In this document: one piece after another, positions 29,187-39,236 of the stretch
How positions within the stretch are numbered: position 1 is the stretch's first letter
Layout: each line of letters opens with the position of its first letter
Assembly: GCF_023541015.1 (NCBI RefSeq)
Contig: NZ_JALNPR010000006.1
Coordinates: 124,001-188,000, forward strand
Source of the DNA: Marivivens donghaensis
Lineage (GTDB): Bacteria; Pseudomonadota; Alphaproteobacteria; Rhodobacterales; Rhodobacteraceae
Direction: 5' to 3'
DNA: 64,000 nt
Made by a program: the position numbers and the translations under genes
The notes under the pieces: model-generated
The model's database searches: none
What the model saw: the letters and a program-made list of their open reading frames with translations, nothing else
What the model was told of the DNA's origin: nothing

Positions 29187-30581
29187 TCAGATCGTGTAAA
29201 GATAGAGGTCGTAATCCACATTGCTGATGGTGCGCGCCACACGGTCGTATTCAGCCTGACGCACCGCCGTAAAGGTACGATGCATGTCTTCGCCCAAGGC
29301 CCACTTCAGGAAGTCCGATTTCACCGCCATGTCAATCGCACTGCGCCAATCACGTGGGATCGGCGGACCTGCGGGGTCCTCGTCATAAGCGTTGCCCGTG
29401 GTTTCTGGACCCGGATCAATGCGGTTCTCAATCCCGTGCAAAATACCCGCCAGCACCGTCGCCCCAATCAGATATGGGTTCGCATCCACGCCAGAGGGAC
29501 GATGTTCAATGCGGCGCGCTTTAACGTCGCCTTCGGGAATGCGAAGCGCGACAGAGCGGTTGTTCACACCCCACGCCGTCGACACTGGCGCATAGCTTTG
29601 GTTTGCAAAACGACGCCACGAATTGAGGTGCGGCGCAAAGACTAGCATGGATTCACCCATCGTCGCCCGCAGTCCGCCAATCGCATGGAGGATCGTATCG
29701 GTCCAGCCTTCGCCCTCTTCCTCGGCAAAGACGTTGTTGCCCGCATCATCCTGCAAAGACACGTGGAAATGCATGCCGGAGCCTGCGTAATCCTCAATCG
29801 GTTTCGCCATAAAACAAGCCGTGACCCCATGCGCGCGCGCCTGTTGCCGCACAATCCGTTTGAGCCGCACAAGGTCATCCGCCGCCTGCATCACATCCTC
29901 GCGGTAATGCAATGTGAGTTCATACTGACCCGGTGCATATTCGGAAATCATGGTCTCTGCCTTGATCCCAGCCTTCTCAGCGCCCGCGTAGATGTCCGAA
30001 AAAAGCGGCAGCATGCCATGTAGATGATCGACGGAATAGACCTCAGTCTTGCCGCTAGATTTCCGACCATCCAAAACGTCACGTGCAGGGCGTACTTTGC
30101 CATCGGCGTCGCGTTCGTTGTCGAGGAGGAAGAACTCCAACTCAAACGCGCCCGCAGGTTTCAAACCTTTGGCCGCAAAGGCATCGACCTGCCGCTGCAA
30201 GGCATGGCGCGGGTCAGAGGTCATCGGACGACCGTCGAGTTCATAAAGCGACAGGAACACCTCGGCCCGAGGCGGCGTGGTGTTGTGGAGCGGCTTCAAT
30301 GTGCCTGGAATAGGCCACGCCCGCAGATCGCCATCGCCCTGATCCCAGATCAGACCTGTCTCATGGACATCTTCACCGCATATATCGAGACCGAGGATCG
30401 AAATCGGAATATGACGACCCGATTTATAGATCGACACCAGTTCGTGGCGGCGAATGATCTTGCCCCGCCCGATCCCGTTAGAGTCGTGCAGGACAATATC
30501 AATCGCCTCGATTTCGGGATGCGCTTCGAGGAACGCTTCAGCTTCGGCAACACTCGCGCCAGAGGGACAGGTTTGGGTCAT
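29187..30581 (-). CDS. Glutamine synthetase-family gamma-glutamyl ligase (PuuA-like)
   Basis: This 464-residue glutamine synthetase fold enzyme of the PuuA/GlnT type probably ligates glutamate to an amine rather than ammonia. It shows AFELEFFLLDNE, MISEYAPGQYELTLHYRED (glutamate/metal site), GSGMHFHVSLQDDAGNN and the ATP region NNRSVALRIPEGD. The aminotransferase gene abuts it upstream (1-base overlap), suggesting a shared pathway such as polyamine or amine use. The substrate is not determined. Confidence 0.82.
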   Translation of the reverse strand: MTQTCPSGASVAEAEAFLEAHPEIEAIDIVLHDSNGIGRGKIIRRHELVSIYKSGRHIPISILGLDICGEDVHETGLIWDQGDGDLRAWPIPGTLKPLHNTTPPRAEVFLSLYELDGRPMTSDPRHALQRQVDAFAAKGLKPAGAFELEFFLLDNERDADGKVRPARDVLDGRKSSGKTEVYSVDHLHGMLPLFSDIYAGAEKAGIKAETMISEYAPGQYELTLHYREDVMQAADDLVRLKRIVRQQARAHGVTACFMAKPIEDYAGSGMHFHVSLQDDAGNNVFAEEEGEGWTDTILHAIGGLRATMGESMLVFAPHLNSWRRFANQSYAPVSTAWGVNNRSVALRIPEGDVKARRIEHRPSGVDANPYLIGATVLAGILHGIENRIDPGPETTGNAYDEDPAGPPIPRDWRSAIDMAVKSDFLKWALGEDMHRTFTAVRQAEYDRVARTISNVDYDLYLYTI

Positions 30582-31966
30582 CAGGATTTTCCTTTGGCGA
30601 AGAGGTCGGACATCACATCATCGAACGCAGCGATAAGGCGGTCAATCTGGTCATGTGTGGTCACAGGGCTGACCAACATCATATTATGGAACGGCGCGAT
30701 CAGGCAGCCACGATTTAAGAGCGCCGTATGCACAACGGCCTCGACCTCATGGATATGAGCGGCGGCGGCCTCGGTTCCGTTATTGAGCGGACACTTGGCG
30801 CAGATAAATTCGACACGCGCGCCAACACGGACAACGTGCCATGGTGCACGATGGCGCTGGATCACGTCCGCCAAACCGTCAGCCAGTCGCGCAGCGCCGC
30901 GCTCCATGTGGTCGTAGTTCTCGGCAGTCATCACGTCGGACAGCGTGGCCGTGAGACAAGCAAATTGCATCGGGTTGGCAGAGAGCGTGGTGCCCATCCC
31001 CGAATGGCCGCTGGGTTTTTCAGCACAATACCGCAGGTAGGATTTCGCAACCTTGGGTGCGAGCCCCCAAACGGCGGTTGGCATTCCGCCCGCCACACAT
31101 TTCCCAACGACAAAAATGTCAGGTTCGAGTGCATGCACGCGGGTATAGCCGCCCAAGCCCGATGAAATCGTATGCGTTTCATCGATGATCAGAAGCGCGC
31201 CATATCTGTTCGCCAGTTTCCGCAGCCCTGCATGAAACCCCTCGTGTGGAAGCACCATGCAAGAGTTGGTCATGACAGGCTCAGTCAAAATGGCCGCAAC
31301 CTCACCCGTTTTCAGCGCGGCCTCGACGCTCGCCAGATCGTTGAATTCTGCGCAAACGGCCGTCTGGGTGAGATCAGCCACCTGCCCTACAAGACCCTCG
31401 CGCGTCGATGTCTTACCACCACGCAGTTCAACCATCGCGTCGTCAACGGTTCCGTGATAACAACCATTGAACACCAAAACCTTGGGCCGCCCCGTCACCG
31501 CGCGGGCCACGCGCAAGGCAAAGCGGTTCGCATCCGTCGCCGTGGTCGCAATCTGCCACGCAAAGTCGCCAAACCGTTCCGTCAACAACGCTCCAGCCGT
31601 TAACGCGGCCTCAGTCGGGAGCATATAGGTCAGCCCGCGTTTCGCCTGTTTGCGGATCGCTTTCGCAACGGGTTTCGGGGAATGGCCGAACATTGAACCC
31701 GTATCGCCAAGGCAAAAGTCATCGATCCTATGCCCATCAAGGTCGGTGATCTGCGCTCCTTTGGCCTTTTGCACAAGCATTGGGAACGGCATCGGCCAGT
31801 CCTTCATCCAATGCATCGGAACGTCATCCAAATACGACGCGGACCCTGATTTAAGAGCCTTTTGGGTCTTTGGACGGCTATTCACATAGCGCTGCGCCTC
31901 GCGTTTCGCGATTTCATGCAATCGTTCCAAAGGGACGCCGGCCAATTCTTCGATGACCTGTGACAT
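30581..31966 (-). CDS. Class III PLP aminotransferase (GSA-aminomutase-like)
   Basis: This 461-residue fold-type I PLP enzyme is of the class III aminotransferase group, closest in look to glutamate-1-semialdehyde aminomutase. The PLP-phosphate and ring regions include LLIIDETHTISSGLGGYTR, and the Schiff-base Lys is in FVVGKCVAGGMPTAVWG. The ATG at 31966 (MSQVIEELAGVPLERL) is preferred over 32005. It overlaps the PuuA-like gene by one base. Its pairing with a gamma-glutamyl ligase argues for amine catabolism rather than haem synthesis. Confidence 0.82.
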   Translation of the reverse strand: MSQVIEELAGVPLERLHEIAKREAQRYVNSRPKTQKALKSGSASYLDDVPMHWMKDWPMPFPMLVQKAKGAQITDLDGHRIDDFCLGDTGSMFGHSPKPVAKAIRKQAKRGLTYMLPTEAALTAGALLTERFGDFAWQIATTATDANRFALRVARAVTGRPKVLVFNGCYHGTVDDAMVELRGGKTSTREGLVGQVADLTQTAVCAEFNDLASVEAALKTGEVAAILTEPVMTNSCMVLPHEGFHAGLRKLANRYGALLIIDETHTISSGLGGYTRVHALEPDIFVVGKCVAGGMPTAVWGLAPKVAKSYLRYCAEKPSGHSGMGTTLSANPMQFACLTATLSDVMTAENYDHMERGAARLADGLADVIQRHRAPWHVVRVGARVEFICAKCPLNNGTEAAAAHIHEVEAVVHTALLNRGCLIAPFHNMMLVSPVTTHDQIDRLIAAFDDVMSDLFAKGKS

Positions 31967-32062
31967 GGGCTCCGCTCCGCCTGATTTGAGCAAACAGTTT
32001 GACACTGGATATACGTTTAAAAAGAAGCAATAAAGTCCTTCGTTATAAATTTATGATCAAAT

Positions 32063-33073
32063 TTATTCCCTTTTCTTACGCGGCTGATAAGCCCGTGGCG
32101 TTTGGCCGGTCCACCGTCGAAACGCACGGTGAAAATTCGCAGCCGAGGCAAACCCGACGTCCTGCCCGATAGCCTCAATCGACTTTGCTCCAGACGAAAG
32201 CTCACGCATCGCCACGTCACGCCGAACGCCGTCCTTGATCAGCTGGAATGTCGTTCCATCGGCATCCAAGCGACGCATCAAGGTGCGCGAGGTGACGTTC
32301 ATCATTTGCGCCGCCTCAACCAACGACAGATTAAACCCTTCAGACGCCAAAACCATTTCCCGCAAGCGAAGTGACAATGCATGTTCGCGAAACGCCGTAA
32401 AAATCCAATCTCGTGGCGCTCTCACAAGGAATTCCCTCAACTCTGCGTCGCTTTTCGCAAGGATCGTATCGGGCAGATCTTTACTGAATACGATCGTCGA
32501 TTTCTGATGAGAAAACGCAACGGGGCATGGGAATAGAATCGGATAATCGGATGCAAAATCAGGGGGTTCAAATCCGAACTGCACCTCGTTCAGACGCACT
32601 TCAAATCCAGCGAGCCAAGATGCGATGCCATGCGCGAGCTTTAGAACGAGCAGCACGCCGAACCGATTGGCAGGCTGTTCTGCAGTCTCCGTGATCGAAA
32701 GAGCAATGTGCCCGTTCGCATTTGACAGCTCCAACCTCACATCGTCCAGAACGATGTTCCAGTATTGAACGAACCGATAAAGCGCGGCTGACATGGAGGA
32801 CGCATCCCGCACAGAACCGCAGAGCAATTTCAACGCACCCGCCCGCACGGGGCGCCCCCAAAGGCCAACCATTTCATCGCCCGTCTCAATCGCGATCCTC
32901 TGATAGAGCATCACGATTTGGTCGTGCGTCACCCTGACCACACCGTCGGTCAGGCCAATATCAGTGAGGACACTGTCGAACCTGTCCCGCGGCCATGATC
33001 GCTCCAATGCGTCAACCCAGTCTTGGATGAACGCACGGGACACGGTGGGGTATATTGAGTCACTCTTTTTCAT
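32063..33073 (-). CDS. AraC-family transcriptional regulator
   Basis: This 336-residue regulator has an N-terminal arabinose-binding-like domain (RPVRAGALKLLCGSVRDASSMSAALYRFVQYWNI). Its C-terminal double helix-turn-helix has NLSLVEAAQMMNVTSRTLMRRL and SIEAIGQDVGFASAANFHRAFRRWTGQTPRAYQ. It lies upstream of the aminotransferase/ligase pair on the same strand and divergent from the crotonase gene, so either is a possible target. Confidence 0.9.
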   Translation of the reverse strand: MKKSDSIYPTVSRAFIQDWVDALERSWPRDRFDSVLTDIGLTDGVVRVTHDQIVMLYQRIAIETGDEMVGLWGRPVRAGALKLLCGSVRDASSMSAALYRFVQYWNIVLDDVRLELSNANGHIALSITETAEQPANRFGVLLVLKLAHGIASWLAGFEVRLNEVQFGFEPPDFASDYPILFPCPVAFSHQKSTIVFSKDLPDTILAKSDAELREFLVRAPRDWIFTAFREHALSLRLREMVLASEGFNLSLVEAAQMMNVTSRTLMRRLDADGTTFQLIKDGVRRDVAMRELSSGAKSIEAIGQDVGFASAANFHRAFRRWTGQTPRAYQPRKKRE

Positions 33074-33189
33074 TTATCCACCACCCTGCCCCAAACTGTC
33101 ACTTTCAGCAAATTATTCGTCAGTTCTTGCGATAGATTGACCATATCGACGTTGTTAATTGTCACTAAATGATGAAACAGGACCACCCC

Positions 33190-33996
33190 ATGACCACATC
33201 AATCGACAGCAGCCGCTATGCAAACCTCGACATCGCGGAACAGGACAACGGTGTTCTGCTCGTAACGCTCAACCGCGCAGCAAAGCGGAATGCTCTCGAC
33301 AGCGCGACGATTGAAGAGCTGGTCGATTTCTTTACGGCCGCCCCTCGCGCCGGCGTGCGTGCTGTGGTTTTAGCGGGATCTGGCGATCACTTCTGCGCGG
33401 GCCTCGACCTCGTGGAACATCACCGCGAAGACCGTAGCCCCGCCGATTTCATGCATCTCTGTCTGCGCTGGCACGAGGCCTTTAATAAAATGGAATATGG
33501 TGGCGTTCCGATCATCGCAGCCCTGAAAGGTGCCGTTGTAGGGGGTGGCCTCGAATTGGCGAGCGCCGCACATATCCGCGTTATGGACAACACGACCTAT
33601 TTCGCCCTTCCCGAAGGCCAGCGCGGATTGTTCACAGGTGGCGGCGCGACCATTCGCGTGACCGACCTCGTCGGCAAAGCGCGGATGATCGACATGATGC
33701 TCACGGGCCGTGTGTATCAAGGGACCGAGGCCGTCGATATTGGCCTCGCGCAATACCACACTGACGGGTCGAGTTTGGATATGGCACTGGAGCTCGCGCA
33801 AAAGGCCGCTGAAAACCTTCCACTGTCGAACTTTGCGATTTGCTCGGCGGTGAGCCACATGAGGAATATGTCCGCGATGGATGCCGCCTATGCGGAGTCC
33901 GTCGTAGCAGGCGTTGTGAACACTCAACCCGATGCTCGTGCGCGGCTCGCGGCGTTTGCGGATAAATCAGCCGCGCGGGTGCGACCGAACAGTTAA
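33190..33996 (+). CDS. Enoyl-CoA hydratase/isomerase (crotonase) family
   Basis: This 268-residue crotonase-fold acyl-CoA enzyme has oxyanion-hole segments [11 protein letters not shown] and [19 protein letters not shown]. Glu in [20 protein letters not shown] is in the position of a catalytic acid. The start is at the ATG at 33190 ([14 protein letters not shown]); an ATG 21 bases upstream has a weaker site. The exact CoA substrate is unknown. Its 3' end overlaps the convergent DCC gene by 4 bases. Confidence 0.88.
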   Translation: MTTSIDSSRYANLDIAEQDNGVLLVTLNRAAKRNALDSATIEELVDFFTAAPRAGVRAVVLAGSGDHFCAGLDLVEHHREDRSPADFMHLCLRWHEAFNKMEYGGVPIIAALKGAVVGGGLELASAAHIRVMDNTTYFALPEGQRGLFTGGGATIRVTDLVGKARMIDMMLTGRVYQGTEAVDIGLAQYHTDGSSLDMALELAQKAAENLPLSNFAICSAVSHMRNMSAMDAAYAESVVAGVVNTQPDARARLAAFADKSAARVRPNS

Positions 33997-34352
33997 CCGC
34001 CCAAGGCTCGTTGTAATCGCGGTCTAATCCTAAGAAAGCCTTTGTAGAGCGCTTCAAAAAGTGGCGTCATCGGCGACCAGCCCGCGAGGACGCCCAAAGG
34101 TCGCAAAACGGGGATCGCACGCCACATGGCGGCAAAAGCAGCAGCGCCCGAAAACAACTGATCGCCGACCTGCGCATGAAACCGTTCGAGAATTGCGGTC
34201 CGATCCAATGGGCATGACGTGTTCGGATCGCAGGCGTCGACAAAATCGATCGCCCCTCTACGGTCTAGCCGCCGCATCAAAGCGATCTCACGTGCACAAA
34301 GTGGGCACTGGCTGTCATACCAAACAGTTACATACTTTGCTGGCTGGTTCAC
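33993..34352 (-). CDS. DCC-family thiol-disulfide oxidoreductase-like protein (DUF393)
   Basis: The defining DxxCxxC motif is visible as [11 protein letters not shown] at the start of a thioredoxin-like fold. No ATG lies near the motif. A GTG at 34352 with GAGGTGA upstream gives 119 residues, normal for the family; ATG starts further upstream (34457) would add about 35 residues of non-conserved sequence. A 16-bp palindrome lies just upstream. Function is predicted redox activity only. Confidence 0.75.
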   Translation of the reverse strand: MNQPAKYVTVWYDSQCPLCAREIALMRRLDRRGAIDFVDACDPNTSCPLDRTAILERFHAQVGDQLFSGAAAFAAMWRAIPVLRPLGVLAGWSPMTPLFEALYKGFLRIRPRLQRALGG

Positions 34353-34362
34353 TGGTTTACTC

Positions 34363-34378
34363 ACCTCGTTTACGAGGT
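34363..34378. promoter_or_regulatory. Palindrome upstream of the DCC gene
   Basis: ACCTCGT-TT-ACGAGGT is a perfect inverted repeat with a 2-base centre. It lies 10 bases upstream of the proposed GTG start and partly covers its ribosome-binding site. It could be an operator or a small mRNA hairpin controlling translation. Confidence 0.4.
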
Positions 34379-34413
34379 AAGAAGGTAGAACAAGGGCTCC
34401 AGTAGACAAGACG

Positions 34414-35568
34414 CTAATAGACCAACTGCTGCAGAGCGCGAATAAAGACATTGGCACCTGTTTTGATCAGCTCGTCAGGGAAATCGTAATCGGGGTTGTG
34501 AAGTGCGGGTATGTCGGTCCCTGCGCCGAGCAAGAACATCGCCGCGTTCGACACCTGTCCAAACCGCCCAAAATCCTCAGACGCACGCATCGGTAAATAC
34601 CCTCTGACAGGCGTAAGCCCTTCGCTCACGATCGCAGTTTCTAATATCACTGACGCCTCAGGCGCATTCATACAGTGATGGAAAACATCGTGATAAGTGA
34701 TCTCAACACCCAGCCCAAATTTAGACGCAGCTGCGGTCACCAATCCCTCTGCCCGCGCTACCAAAGCATCCATGGTCGCGTCTTGTTGCGTACGAAGTGT
34801 GACCCAAAGTTCGGCGTGCGCAGGCGCGACGCCAAAGGCCGCTTCGCCGATGCGGACATGTGTCACCGTTGCTAGCGTAAAGCTTGGGTCCTGCGGGCGT
34901 CCATGTGTCGCCAACCCTGTCAACGCTGGGATCAATTCAGCAATAGCGAGCGCGGGCGACACCCCTGTTTCAGGTTGGGACGCATGGGCGGTGCGCCCCG
35001 TTAAAACAACCTTCATACCGCGCGACGCACAGGCCATTGGCCCCACCTCAATCGCCGCATGACCCGTTGGAATGCCAGGCATATTGTGAAGCGATAGCGC
35101 AACATCGGGAGTGATCGCGGCGAATTTCGGGTCGGCGATAACCTTGGCCGCGCCCGAGCCATCCTCTTCGGCGGGTTGGAACAACAGAACCACTCGCCCT
35201 TTTAGCGGTCGATTTTCATCGACCCAACGGGCAACCCCAGCCAAAATGGCCATATGCCCATCGTGCCCGCACAAATGCGCAACGCCATCACGAGACGACC
35301 TGTGCGGCGCGGTCGATAGCTCTTGGATCGGCAGTGCATCCAATTCGCAGCGCAATAGGACCGTCGGACCAGCCTCACGGCCATTGTAGCAGCCCGCAAC
35401 ACCGTGCCCGCCAAGGCCGACGATAATCTCATCTGGCGTCGTCGCTCGCAGCATCTCAACCACTCGAGCCGCCGTTTCCGCCTCCTGCCCCGACAGTTCG
35501 GGGTTCCGATGCAGATCGCGCCGCCATGCTATCAATCCAGCGAAAACGTCGTCATTAAGCATGTCCAT
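34414..35568 (-). CDS. M20-family amidohydrolase (hippurate hydrolase-like)
   Basis: This metal-dependent amidohydrolase probably cleaves an N-acyl amino acid. The metal sites are in HLCGHDGHMAIL and PAEEDGSGAAKV, with the distal motif MRASEDFGRFGQ near the C-terminus. The ATG at 35568 lies four bases after AAGGAGA; the next ATG, six bases further in, is a good alternative. Length is about 384 residues, normal for the family. It is divergent from the GST-like gene. Confidence 0.9.
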   Translation of the reverse strand: MDMLNDDVFAGLIAWRRDLHRNPELSGQEAETAARVVEMLRATTPDEIIVGLGGHGVAGCYNGREAGPTVLLRCELDALPIQELSTAPHRSSRDGVAHLCGHDGHMAILAGVARWVDENRPLKGRVVLLFQPAEEDGSGAAKVIADPKFAAITPDVALSLHNMPGIPTGHAAIEVGPMACASRGMKVVLTGRTAHASQPETGVSPALAIAELIPALTGLATHGRPQDPSFTLATVTHVRIGEAAFGVAPAHAELWVTLRTQQDATMDALVARAEGLVTAAASKFGLGVEITYHDVFHHCMNAPEASVILETAIVSEGLTPVRGYLPMRASEDFGRFGQVSNAAMFLLGAGTDIPALHNPDYDFPDELIKTGANVFIRALQQLVY

Positions 35569-35660
35569 ATCTCTCCTTGGGCCGTCCTTGTGCCACACTA
35601 ACATCAAACTAATGATGCACCACCTAGACCGCTCAACTGATTTCTGGGAATACACACCGC

Positions 35661-36293
35661 ATGACTAATCAACCCATCTTCTGGAATTTTCGCCGTTGCC
35701 CCTATGCGATGCGGGCGCGGCTTGCGATTTTAAACGCTGGCGTCACCGTTGAAATCCGCGAAATCCTACTGCGCGATAAACCTGAGGAGTTTTTGACCAC
35801 CTCGCCAACGGGCACTGTACCCTGCCTGCGCACAGCTGACGCAGTCTACGATGAAAGCCTCGACATTATGGTCTGGGCATTGCAACAGCGTGACCCGAAC
35901 GGGCTAATGGATATGCCAGAAGATGGTTGGGTATTGATCAAGGCGAACGACGGACCGTTTAAGGCGGCACTTGATCACACCAAATACATCACGCGCTATC
36001 CCGATCTGGACTTGGATACAGAACGCGAGAAGGGGTCAGCGCACTTACGGACTTTGGATCGTCAGCTTGCAGGTCAACATTTCCTCTACGGGGATACGAT
36101 GACCATTGCCGACCTCGCCATTCTGCCGTTCATTCGACAGTTCGCACATATCGACCGCACTTGGTTTGACGCACAAGGCTGGACCAACCTGCGCGCTTAC
36201 CTTGATCGTTTTTTGGCGAGCGATCTCTTTTTGCGGGTTATGGACAAACGGAAACCGTGGGCTGTTGGGGATGAACCCGCCTTTTTTGGCTGA
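35661..36293 (+). CDS. Glutathione S-transferase-like protein
   Basis: The N-terminal thioredoxin-like domain has a glutaredoxin-style CPYA motif (NFRRCPYAMRARLAI) and the glutathione-contact segment SPTGTVPCL. The all-helical C-terminal domain contains the usual capping region TIADLAILPFIRQF. At 210 residues it is a complete cytosolic GST-like protein. Substrate unknown. Confidence 0.9.
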   Translation: MTNQPIFWNFRRCPYAMRARLAILNAGVTVEIREILLRDKPEEFLTTSPTGTVPCLRTADAVYDESLDIMVWALQQRDPNGLMDMPEDGWVLIKANDGPFKAALDHTKYITRYPDLDLDTEREKGSAHLRTLDRQLAGQHFLYGDTMTIADLAILPFIRQFAHIDRTWFDAQGWTNLRAYLDRFLASDLFLRVMDKRKPWAVGDEPAFFG

Positions 36294-36332
36294 ACGCCCA
36301 AAGTCTCGCCTCTAGGCGCCCTAGACAAACGA

Positions 36333-36359
36333 AAACGGCCCGCCAAAAGCGGGCCGTTT
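36333..36359. terminator. Bidirectional terminator between GST-like gene and acnB
   Basis: A perfect 11-bp stem (AAACGGCCCGC / GCGGGCCGTTT) has a 5-base loop, with A and T runs at both ends. It serves the convergent genes on both sides. Confidence 0.9.
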
Positions 36360-36380
36360 CTATTTCAAACTCTACTCAGA

Positions 36381-39167
36381 TCAGAAGTGAACGGAGAGAG
36401 CATCCAACGGTGTTTTCGTCGGAACGAATTTGGTCAGGTTGATACCCTTAACGGCTGCTTTGTATTCAGCCAATGTCGGGGTGCGGCCAAGGATCGCCGA
36501 GAGCACAACAACCGGTGTCGACGCCAGCAGCGATTCACCTTTCTTGGTGTCGCTGTCGGCTACAACGCGCCCTTGGAACAGGCGGGTCGAGGTGGCGAGA
36601 ACGGTGTCACCTTTCGCTGCTTTTTCCTGGTTACCCATGCAGAGGTTACAACCCGGACGCTCGAGGTAGAGGATGTTCTCATACTCGGTGCGCGCGTTAG
36701 CTTTGGGCGCGAGGTCATTGAATTCAAAACCAGAATACTTCTGGAGAATTTCCCAATCGCCCTCTTCCTTCAGTTCGTCGATGATGTTGTAGGTCGGAGC
36801 AGCAACAACAAGCGGAGCTTTGAACTCTACCTTGCCGTTAACTTCTTCGATGTTGCGCAGCATCTGAGCGACGATCTTGATGTCGCCCTTGTGAACCATG
36901 CACGAACCGACAAAGCCCAGATCGACCTTTTTCTCTGCACCGTAGTACGAGATCGGACGAATGGTGTCGTGGGTGTAGCGCTTGGACACATCAGCGTTGT
37001 TCACATCAGGGTCAGCGATCATCGGCTCGTCGATGATGTCGAGATCGACAACAACCTCAGCGAAGTATTTTGCGTTCGCATCAGGTTTCAGCGCCGGTTT
37101 CTCGCCCGAACGGATCTCAGCGATACGCTTGTCAGCGATTGCGATCAGGTTCGCGAGCATGCCGCTCTCCTGATCCATACCCTTGTCGATCATGATCTGG
37201 ATGCGGTGTTTCGCGATTTCCAGCGATTCAATCAGGGTCTCATCATCAGAGATACAGATCGACGCTTTCGCCTTCATCTCTGCAGTCCAGTCGGTGAAGG
37301 TGAACGCTTGGTCTGCGAGCAAGGTACCGATGTGCACTTCGATGACACGACCTTGGAATACGTTGTCGCCGCACTGCTTCAGCATCTGCTGTTGCGTTGC
37401 GTGAACAACATCACGGAAATCCATGTATTCGACCATCGAACCTTTGAAGGTGACTTTGACCGACTCTGGGATCGGCATCGACGCCTCACCTGTTGCAAGA
37501 GCCAGAGCCACAGTGCCCGAGTCCGCACCGAATGCGACGCCTTTCGACATACGCGTGTGGCTGTCGCCGCCGATGATGATCGCACGATCATCAACGGTGA
37601 TGTCGTTGAGAACCTTGTGAATAACGTCAGTCATCGGGTGGTAGACACCCTTCGGGTCACGACCGGTTACGAGACCAAATTTGTTCATGAAGCTCATCAG
37701 GCGCGGAATATTGTCCTGTGCCTTCTTGTCCCAAACCGATGCAGTGTGGCAGCCCGACTGATACGCGCCGTCAACGTTAGGCGAGATCACGGTTGCAGCC
37801 ATCGCTTCGAGTTCCTGAGCCGTCATCGGGCCAGTGGTGTCTTGGGAACCAACAATATTGACCTTCACGCGAACGTCGGAACCAGCGTGCAGAACCTTGC
37901 CCGGAGTGACGCCAACAGCGTTCGCGTTAAAGATTTTCTCAACTGCGGTGAGGCCTTGACCTTCGTGGCTGATTTCTTTGGACGGAGCAAAGACAACAGG
38001 TGCCTCAACGCCGAGGATATCAGCAGCAACAGTCTGGAGCTTTTTACCGAAAACGATGGCGTAGGAACCGCCAGCTTTCATGAACTCGACTTTTTGCGGG
38101 GTGAAGGAGGAGGACAGATCAACCAACTCTTCGCCGTTTTCGTCGTAGAGTTTCTTTTTCTTGGTGTTGATCTTAAGGACCTTACCAGTTTCGACCGAAT
38201 ACTTCTGCTCGAGCAGCGGATTGCCGTCGTTACCGAGGATCGGTTTACCGTCTTCGTCCAGCTTTTTAACCCAGTTTTTAAGGTCGAGACCGATACCGCC
38301 GGTCACGCCGACAGTGGTCAAGAAGATCGGCGAGATGCCGTTGGTGCCAGCGACAACAGGTGCGATGTTCACGAACGGCACGTAAGGCGATGCTTGCTTA
38401 CCAGTCCACAGCGCGACGTTGTTCACGCCAGACATACGCGACGAACCTACGCCCATCGTGCCCTTTTCAGCGATCATCATGACGCGCTTGCCAGGGTGCT
38501 GGAGTTTCAGCTCTTCGATGTGTTTCTGTGCCGCTTCATCGCACATGCATTTGCCGTGCAGTTCGCGGTCAGCGCGCGAGTGTGCTTGGTTACCCGGCGA
38601 CAGAAGGTCGGTCGAAATGTCGCCCTCAGCAGCAACAAAGGTCACGACTTCGATTTCTTCTTCGATCTCAGGCAGACGGGTGAAGAATTCAGCGTTTGCG
38701 TAGCTTTTCAGAATGTCGGTCGCAACAGCGTTGCCAGCCGCATGAGCCGCTTTCAGACGATCAGTGTCAGCCTCGTAGAGGAACACTTGGGTTTTCAGAA
38801 CTTCCGCTGCGGATTCAGCAATTGCCTGATCATCGCCGAGCGCGAGGTCGAGCAAAACCTTGACCGAAGGTCCGCCCTTCATGTGCGACAGCAGTTCAAA
38901 CGCGAATGCGGTGTCGATCTCAGCAACAGTTGCTTGACCAAGGATGATCTCTTTGAGGAACTCAGCCTTAACGCCAGCGGCGCTCGTGGTGCCGGGGAGC
39001 GTGTTGTAGATGAAGTATTTCAAGGAATCGGCGCGGTGCGCGTTGTTGACGTCCTTGATCTGCTCAATGATTTCGGCAGTCAGAGCGCCATCATCGATCG
39101 GCTTGGGGCTAAGCCCCTGCGCTTTGCGGGCTTCGATCTCTTCGAGGTAGCTGGCATAGAGGCTCAT
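36381..39167 (-). CDS. acnB: Aconitate hydratase B
   Basis: It interconverts citrate and isocitrate in the TCA cycle, and in AcnB also 2-methylisocitrate, using a [4Fe-4S] cluster. The 928-residue protein has the AcnB order: N-terminal HEAT-like domain (MSLYASYLEEIEARKAQGL), swivel domain, then the catalytic core with GGDSHTRMSKG and the cluster Cys pair in PGCNLCMGNQEKA. The start at 39167 is required by the family N-terminus; an in-frame ATG at 39311 runs through the promoter. The palindromic box shared with icd lies about 70 bases upstream. Confidence 0.96.
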   Translation of the reverse strand: MSLYASYLEEIEARKAQGLSPKPIDDGALTAEIIEQIKDVNNAHRADSLKYFIYNTLPGTTSAAGVKAEFLKEIILGQATVAEIDTAFAFELLSHMKGGPSVKVLLDLALGDDQAIAESAAEVLKTQVFLYEADTDRLKAAHAAGNAVATDILKSYANAEFFTRLPEIEEEIEVVTFVAAEGDISTDLLSPGNQAHSRADRELHGKCMCDEAAQKHIEELKLQHPGKRVMMIAEKGTMGVGSSRMSGVNNVALWTGKQASPYVPFVNIAPVVAGTNGISPIFLTTVGVTGGIGLDLKNWVKKLDEDGKPILGNDGNPLLEQKYSVETGKVLKINTKKKKLYDENGEELVDLSSSFTPQKVEFMKAGGSYAIVFGKKLQTVAADILGVEAPVVFAPSKEISHEGQGLTAVEKIFNANAVGVTPGKVLHAGSDVRVKVNIVGSQDTTGPMTAQELEAMAATVISPNVDGAYQSGCHTASVWDKKAQDNIPRLMSFMNKFGLVTGRDPKGVYHPMTDVIHKVLNDITVDDRAIIIGGDSHTRMSKGVAFGADSGTVALALATGEASMPIPESVKVTFKGSMVEYMDFRDVVHATQQQMLKQCGDNVFQGRVIEVHIGTLLADQAFTFTDWTAEMKAKASICISDDETLIESLEIAKHRIQIMIDKGMDQESGMLANLIAIADKRIAEIRSGEKPALKPDANAKYFAEVVVDLDIIDEPMIADPDVNNADVSKRYTHDTIRPISYYGAEKKVDLGFVGSCMVHKGDIKIVAQMLRNIEEVNGKVEFKAPLVVAAPTYNIIDELKEEGDWEILQKYSGFEFNDLAPKANARTEYENILYLERPGCNLCMGNQEKAAKGDTVLATSTRLFQGRVVADSDTKKGESLLASTPVVVLSAILGRTPTLAEYKAAVKGINLTKFVPTKTPLDALSVHF

Positions 39168-39236
39168 TGGTATCTCCGGTGGAAGACTATCTATTTCATG
39201 TCGGCGCGACGGCAAAAAACCGACCCCGCGCCGTAT

